DNA of 64,000 nucleotides from Streptomyces sp. NBC_01217 (GTDB lineage Bacteria; Actinomycetota; Actinomycetes; Streptomycetales; Streptomycetaceae): positions 7,629,501 through 7,693,500 of the forward strand of contig NZ_CP108538.1 in NCBI RefSeq assembly GCF_035994185.1, written 5' to 3'. Under the pieces are notes generated by a model, which made no database searches, was not told where the DNA came from, and worked only from the letters and a program-made list of their open reading frames with translations. Positions 60,607 through 64,000 of the stretch are shown here, piece after piece (the first letter of the stretch is position 1; each line of letters starts with the position of its first letter). Made by a program: the position numbers and the translations under genes.

Positions 60607-62733
60607 ATGAAGCGCATCTCCGTCGACATCGGCGGCACGTTCACCGACTGCTTCTTCGTCTGGGACGAGAAGTACGTCGAGGCCAAGGCCCTGACGACAC
60701 ACCACAACCTGGCCCTCGGCTTCAACGAGGCGCTCGACCTGGCATGCGGCCGGGCCGGCCTCGACCGCGACCGGGTCCTCTCCGAGGTCGACTCCGTCCG
60801 CTATGCCACCACCCTGGGCACCAACGCGCTGATCGAGCGCAAGGGCCCCCGGGTCGGCGCCATCGTGACCCACGGGTTCGAAGACACCATCCCGCTGTCC
60901 CGCGGCCGCGGCTACGGCGAGGGACTCGACCCGTCGATGCAACAGAACCTCCCCGCGGCCGAGCGCCCGGAGCCGCTGGTGCCCCGGGAGCTCATCCGCT
61001 CGGTCAAGGAGCGGGTCAACTCGGCGGGCCGGACCGTCATTCCGCTGCACGAGAAGGACGTGCGCACCATGGTGCGCGAGCTGGTCGACGCGGGCGCCGA
61101 AGCCCTGGTCGTCTCGCTGACGAACGCCACCGAGAACCCGGAGCACGAGCTGCGCATCCAGGAGATCATCCTGGAGGAGTACCCGCCGCACGAGCTCGGC
61201 GCCATCCCCGTCCTGCTCGGGCACCAGGTGTCCGGCCGCAAGGGCGAGTACGTCCGCGCCATGTCCACCATCGTGGACGGTTTCCTGCACGAGATCATGT
61301 TCCACGCGCTGAGCCAGCTGGCGAACAACCTGCGCGATTCCGGCTACGACAAGCCGATGCTGGTCATCCACAACTCCGGTGGCATGGCGCAGATGAACTC
61401 GACGGACGCCCTGCAGACCATCCACTCGGGCCCGATCGCCGGGGTCGGCGCGGCGGAGCACCTGTCCGGTGAGACCGGGATCGGCCACGTCATCTCCACC
61501 GACATGGGCGGTACGTCCTTCGATATCGGCCTGGTGCCCGAGGGCGGGGTCAAGCACTACGACTTCCAGCCCACGATCGACCGCTGGCTGGTCTCGGTGC
61601 CGATGATCCACCTGCTCACCCTCGGCGCGGGCGGCGGCTCCATCGCGTCCTACGACCGGATCCACAAGGGCGTCAAGCTCGGTCCCGAGTCGGCCGGATC
61701 GGACCCGGGCCCGGCCTGCTACGACCGGGGCGGCCTGCGTGCCACTGTCACCGACGCCGACCTGCTGCTGGGCTACCTCGACCCGGACAACTACGCCAAC
61801 GGCTTCATCCGGCTCAACTCGAAGCGGTCCGTGTTCGCGATCGAGGAGACGCTCTGCGACGAACTCGGCATGGACGTCATCGAGGTGGCCAAGGAGATCA
61901 AGCGCGGCGTCGACGAGCAGATGGCCATCGGCATCGGCAAGGAGCTGCGCGTCCGGGGCTACCTGCCCGAGGACTTCACGATGCTCGCCTACGGCGGCAA
62001 CGGCCCGCTGCACGCCTGTGGCATCGCGGACCACGCCGGGATCAGGAAGATCCTCGCGCCGCCTTTCGCCTCGGTGTTCTCCGCCTGCGGCGCCGGGAAC
62101 ATGAAGCAGCTGCACATCCACGAGCGCGGCGCGCACGTCGTGATGTACAACGCCACCACCCGCGAACTCTACGACAAGTACGAGGAGTTCAACGCGATCG
62201 TGGCCGAGCTGGAGGCCAAGGGGCTGGAGGACCTGGTCCGCCAGGGCTTCGCTCCCGAAGACGTCCGCTACCGGCTCGAAATGGACATGCGGTACGGCAA
62301 CCAGCTCGTCACCACGGCCGTGGTCTTCGGCGTCAACCGGATGCACGGCGTCGGCGACGTCCTGCACATGATCCGGACCTTCTCCGAGATCTACAGCCAG
62401 CGCTACGGCAAGGGCTCCGAGGCCCCCGAGGCGGGCATCCGGGTCCAGACCGTCAGGGTCGCCTCGTACGTCGACGGCGACGTGGTGCGGTTCGACTCCC
62501 TCGACACCGACGGCGAGCGCACGGTCCCGGCGCCGCTCAGCCACCGCGACGTCCACTTCCTCGACATCGACGGGCCGGTCAGCACGCCGATCTACGACGC
62601 CGGCGCGCTGACCCACGAGCACCGGATCGTCGGTCCCGCCATCGTCACCACCGAGAACACCACCTACCTCGTCGAACCCGGGTGGCGCCTGCAGCCCACG
62701 CCTCAGGGCGCCGTGTGGTTCCTGCGCGACTGA
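60607..62733 (+). CDS. Hydantoinase A/oxoprolinase-type subunit (acetone carboxylase-like, subunit 3)
   Basis: A 708-residue HyuA-like subunit with the full set of actin-fold motifs: RISVDIGGTFTDCFFVW, TTLGTNALIERKGPRVGAIVT, HVISTDMGGTSFDIGLV and LAYGGNGPLHACGIADHAGI. It shows the acetone-carboxylase-like FSEIYSQRYGKGSEAPEAGI and GPAIVTTENTTYLVEPGW endings. AAGGAGA precedes ATG 60607. It should form a catalytic complex with the following HyuB-like protein. Confidence 0.87.
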   Translation: MKRISVDIGGTFTDCFFVWDEKYVEAKALTTHHNLALGFNEALDLACGRAGLDRDRVLSEVDSVRYATTLGTNALIERKGPRVGAIVTHGFEDTIPLSRGRGYGEGLDPSMQQNLPAAERPEPLVPRELIRSVKERVNSAGRTVIPLHEKDVRTMVRELVDAGAEALVVSLTNATENPEHELRIQEIILEEYPPHELGAIPVLLGHQVSGRKGEYVRAMSTIVDGFLHEIMFHALSQLANNLRDSGYDKPMLVIHNSGGMAQMNSTDALQTIHSGPIAGVGAAEHLSGETGIGHVISTDMGGTSFDIGLVPEGGVKHYDFQPTIDRWLVSVPMIHLLTLGAGGGSIASYDRIHKGVKLGPESAGSDPGPACYDRGGLRATVTDADLLLGYLDPDNYANGFIRLNSKRSVFAIEETLCDELGMDVIEVAKEIKRGVDEQMAIGIGKELRVRGYLPEDFTMLAYGGNGPLHACGIADHAGIRKILAPPFASVFSACGAGNMKQLHIHERGAHVVMYNATTRELYDKYEEFNAIVAELEAKGLEDLVRQGFAPEDVRYRLEMDMRYGNQLVTTAVVFGVNRMHGVGDVLHMIRTFSEIYSQRYGKGSEAPEAGIRVQTVRVASYVDGDVVRFDSLDTDGERTVPAPLSHRDVHFLDIDGPVSTPIYDAGALTHEHRIVGPAIVTTENTTYLVEPGWRLQPTPQGAVWFLRD

Positions 62734-62762
62734 ACGCCCGCCGACGACAAGGAGTAGCGAAA

Positions 62763-64000
62763 ATGACCACAGTCCACGAGCCCCCGCGCAACGAGCTGAC
62801 GGCCCAGGAGCAGCATTGGGTCGACCAGTTCATGGACGAGACCACCCTCTTCCTCGGCCCCGACCCGGAGATCATGCGATCCCACCACACCGCGCCCCGC
62901 TCGGTGCTGGAGGAGGAGTGCATCGCCAGGGGCATCGACCCGCTGCAGATCGACCGGATCCGCAAGCGGCTGGCCGGCGCCCTCGACGAGGGATACGAGA
63001 TGTGCGAGGCGATGGGCGCGGCGCCCGGCGCCAAGTGGGGCGACCTGACCACCGCCGTCTACACGGCCTCCGGTGATGTCACCTACCTGTCCTGCCACGG
63101 TGTGATCGCATTCTCGGCGATCCTGCACCACCCGATCCGGTACATCATGAAGTACTGGAAGGACGAACCGACGGTGGGGATCCACCCCGGTGACGGCTTC
63201 ATCCACAACGACGCCCGGTTCGGCAACGTCCACAACACCGACCAGTCGATGATCATGCCGATCATCCGGGACGGCGAGATCATCGCCTGGGTCGCGGCGA
63301 CGATCCACGAGGGCGAGAACGGCGCCTGCGAGCCCGGCGGTATGCCCTCCGGCTCGGAGACCCCGTTCGACGACGGGCTGCGGATGAGTCCCTTCAAGAT
63401 CGTCGAACGCGGCGAACTGCGCCGGGACCTGCTGACCTTCCTCCAGCACTCGGTGCGCGACCCCAAGCTGCAGCTGGCCGACCTCAAGGTCAAGATCGGC
63501 GCCGTCCAGCGCATTATGGAGCGCATCGACCTCCTGATCGACGAGGTCGGCGTCGAGACCTTCGTGGCCGCCCTGCGGGTCACCGTCGAGGACGTCGAGG
63601 AGGAGGTCCGCCGGCGCATCCGCGAACTGCCCGACGGCACCGTCCGGTTCAACCAGTTCATGGACTCCACCCTCAAGGAGAACATCCTCATCAAGTTCGC
63701 CTGCAAGGTGACCGTCAAGGGCGACAGGATGACGGTCGACCTGCGGGGAACAGGGCCGGAGATCCTCAACCGGGCGATCAACTCCCCGTTGTGCTCGGTG
63801 AAGTCGATGTTCATGCAGGCGATCCTCGCCTTCTGGTGGCCCGATCTGCCGCGGTGCACCTCGGCGATGAGCCCGATCGAGATCATCTCGGACGAGCACA
63901 CCTGGGCGGACGCCGGCTACGACGCGCCGATGGGCCAGTCCCTGCAGGCATCCTTCCGCGGGTTCTCGGCGCTCCAGTCGGCGTGGGCGAAGATGCAGTT
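62763..64000 (+). CDS. Hydantoinase B-type subunit (acetone/acetophenone carboxylase-like), cut by window edge
   Basis: At least 412 residues of a HyuB-like catalytic subunit. It has GDLTTAVYTASGDVTYLSCHGVIAFSAILHHPIRYI, GDGFIHNDARFGNVHNTDQSMIMPI and HEGENGACEPGGMPSGSETPFDDG. This H-x-N-D and ExGENGACEPGG pattern is that of acetone/acetophenone carboxylases rather than hydantoinases. ATG 62763 follows AAGGAG. It remains open at 64000, and later subunits may follow. Confidence 0.87.
   Translation, partial: MTTVHEPPRNELTAQEQHWVDQFMDETTLFLGPDPEIMRSHHTAPRSVLEEECIARGIDPLQIDRIRKRLAGALDEGYEMCEAMGAAPGAKWGDLTTAVYTASGDVTYLSCHGVIAFSAILHHPIRYIMKYWKDEPTVGIHPGDGFIHNDARFGNVHNTDQSMIMPIIRDGEIIAWVAATIHEGENGACEPGGMPSGSETPFDDGLRMSPFKIVERGELRRDLLTFLQHSVRDPKLQLADLKVKIGAVQRIMERIDLLIDEVGVETFVAALRVTVEDVEEEVRRRIRELPDGTVRFNQFMDSTLKENILIKFACKVTVKGDRMTVDLRGTGPEILNRAINSPLCSVKSMFMQAILAFWWPDLPRCTSAMSPIEIISDEHTWADAGYDAPMGQSLQASFRGFSALQSAWAKMQ

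Noticed and set aside
60142..62622. Long minus-strand open frame opposite the carboxylase subunit 3 gene
   Set aside because: Same GC-driven artefact; the plus strand encodes an unmistakable HyuA-type protein.
1..64000. CRISPR array, rRNA or tRNA genes
   Set aside because: No regularly spaced repeats and no rRNA- or tRNA-like sequence were seen by eye. A tRNA scan would be needed to exclude a small RNA gene fully.

Overview
The window is high-GC actinobacterial DNA and almost certainly comes from a Streptomyces chromosome. Third-codon GC is extreme, GTG starts are common, and the gene content (GH46 chitosanases, Tat and lipoprotein exports, IclR/GntR/ROK regulators) fits the genus. As I remember it, the gene order from about 13 to 55 kb resembles the purine/allantoin catabolic region of Streptomyces coelicolor.

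Region 1 (1 to about 13000) is accessory DNA, apparently the right end of an integrative element. It starts with nested insertion sequences: an IS110-type copy sits inside an IS3-type copy, which in turn cuts a third transposase. Next come an SDR-like gene, a methyltransferase plus EctB-like aminotransferase pair, a complete IS630-type element that depends on a frameshift, a metal-dependent cyclase, a single-chain fusion of the two glutamate mutase subunits, and a TauD-type dioxygenase. The last element gene is a large serine integrase of the phage R4 Sre type. Immediately beside it lies an acyl-CoA synthetase gene that has lost its 5' half, so the element-chromosome junction (an att site) is visible near 13005. 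The metabolic genes look like a small, possibly decayed, specialised-metabolism cassette.

Region 2 (13.9 to 42 kb) is a purine-to-central-metabolism block. It holds glyoxylate carboligase, tartronate semialdehyde reductase, hydroxypyruvate isomerase, a catalase broken by a frameshift, OHCU decarboxylase, 5-hydroxyisourate hydrolase, uricase, an 8-oxoguanine-deaminase-like amidohydrolase, an NCS2 purine permease, malate synthase, a MobA-like nucleotidyltransferase, an IclR (AllR-like) regulator, allantoinase and allantoicase. Two GH46 chitosanases and several housekeeping genes are interspersed. Two palindrome families mark the promoters. One is TTCCG-N5-CGGAA, in tandem pairs exactly 21 bp apart, before gcl, hyi, malate synthase and the allR/allB gap. 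The other is TTCAAC-N5-GTTGAA, before the uricase operon, allantoinase, malate synthase and catalase. Together they outline a regulon running from urate to glyoxylate to malate or glycerate.

Region 3 (42 to 56 kb) has an aldo/keto reductase, a DMT exporter, a two-component system, a P450, a thioesterase, and a sugar-uptake locus. That locus comprises a Gfo/Idh dehydrogenase, a GntR regulator, two tandem binding proteins, one permease, one ATPase and a ROK kinase. Region 4 (56 to 64 kb) has an AcoR-like activator lacking the sigma-54 contact loop, divergent from a four-gene operon whose order and subunit sizes resemble acetophenone carboxylase. The fourth gene runs off the window.
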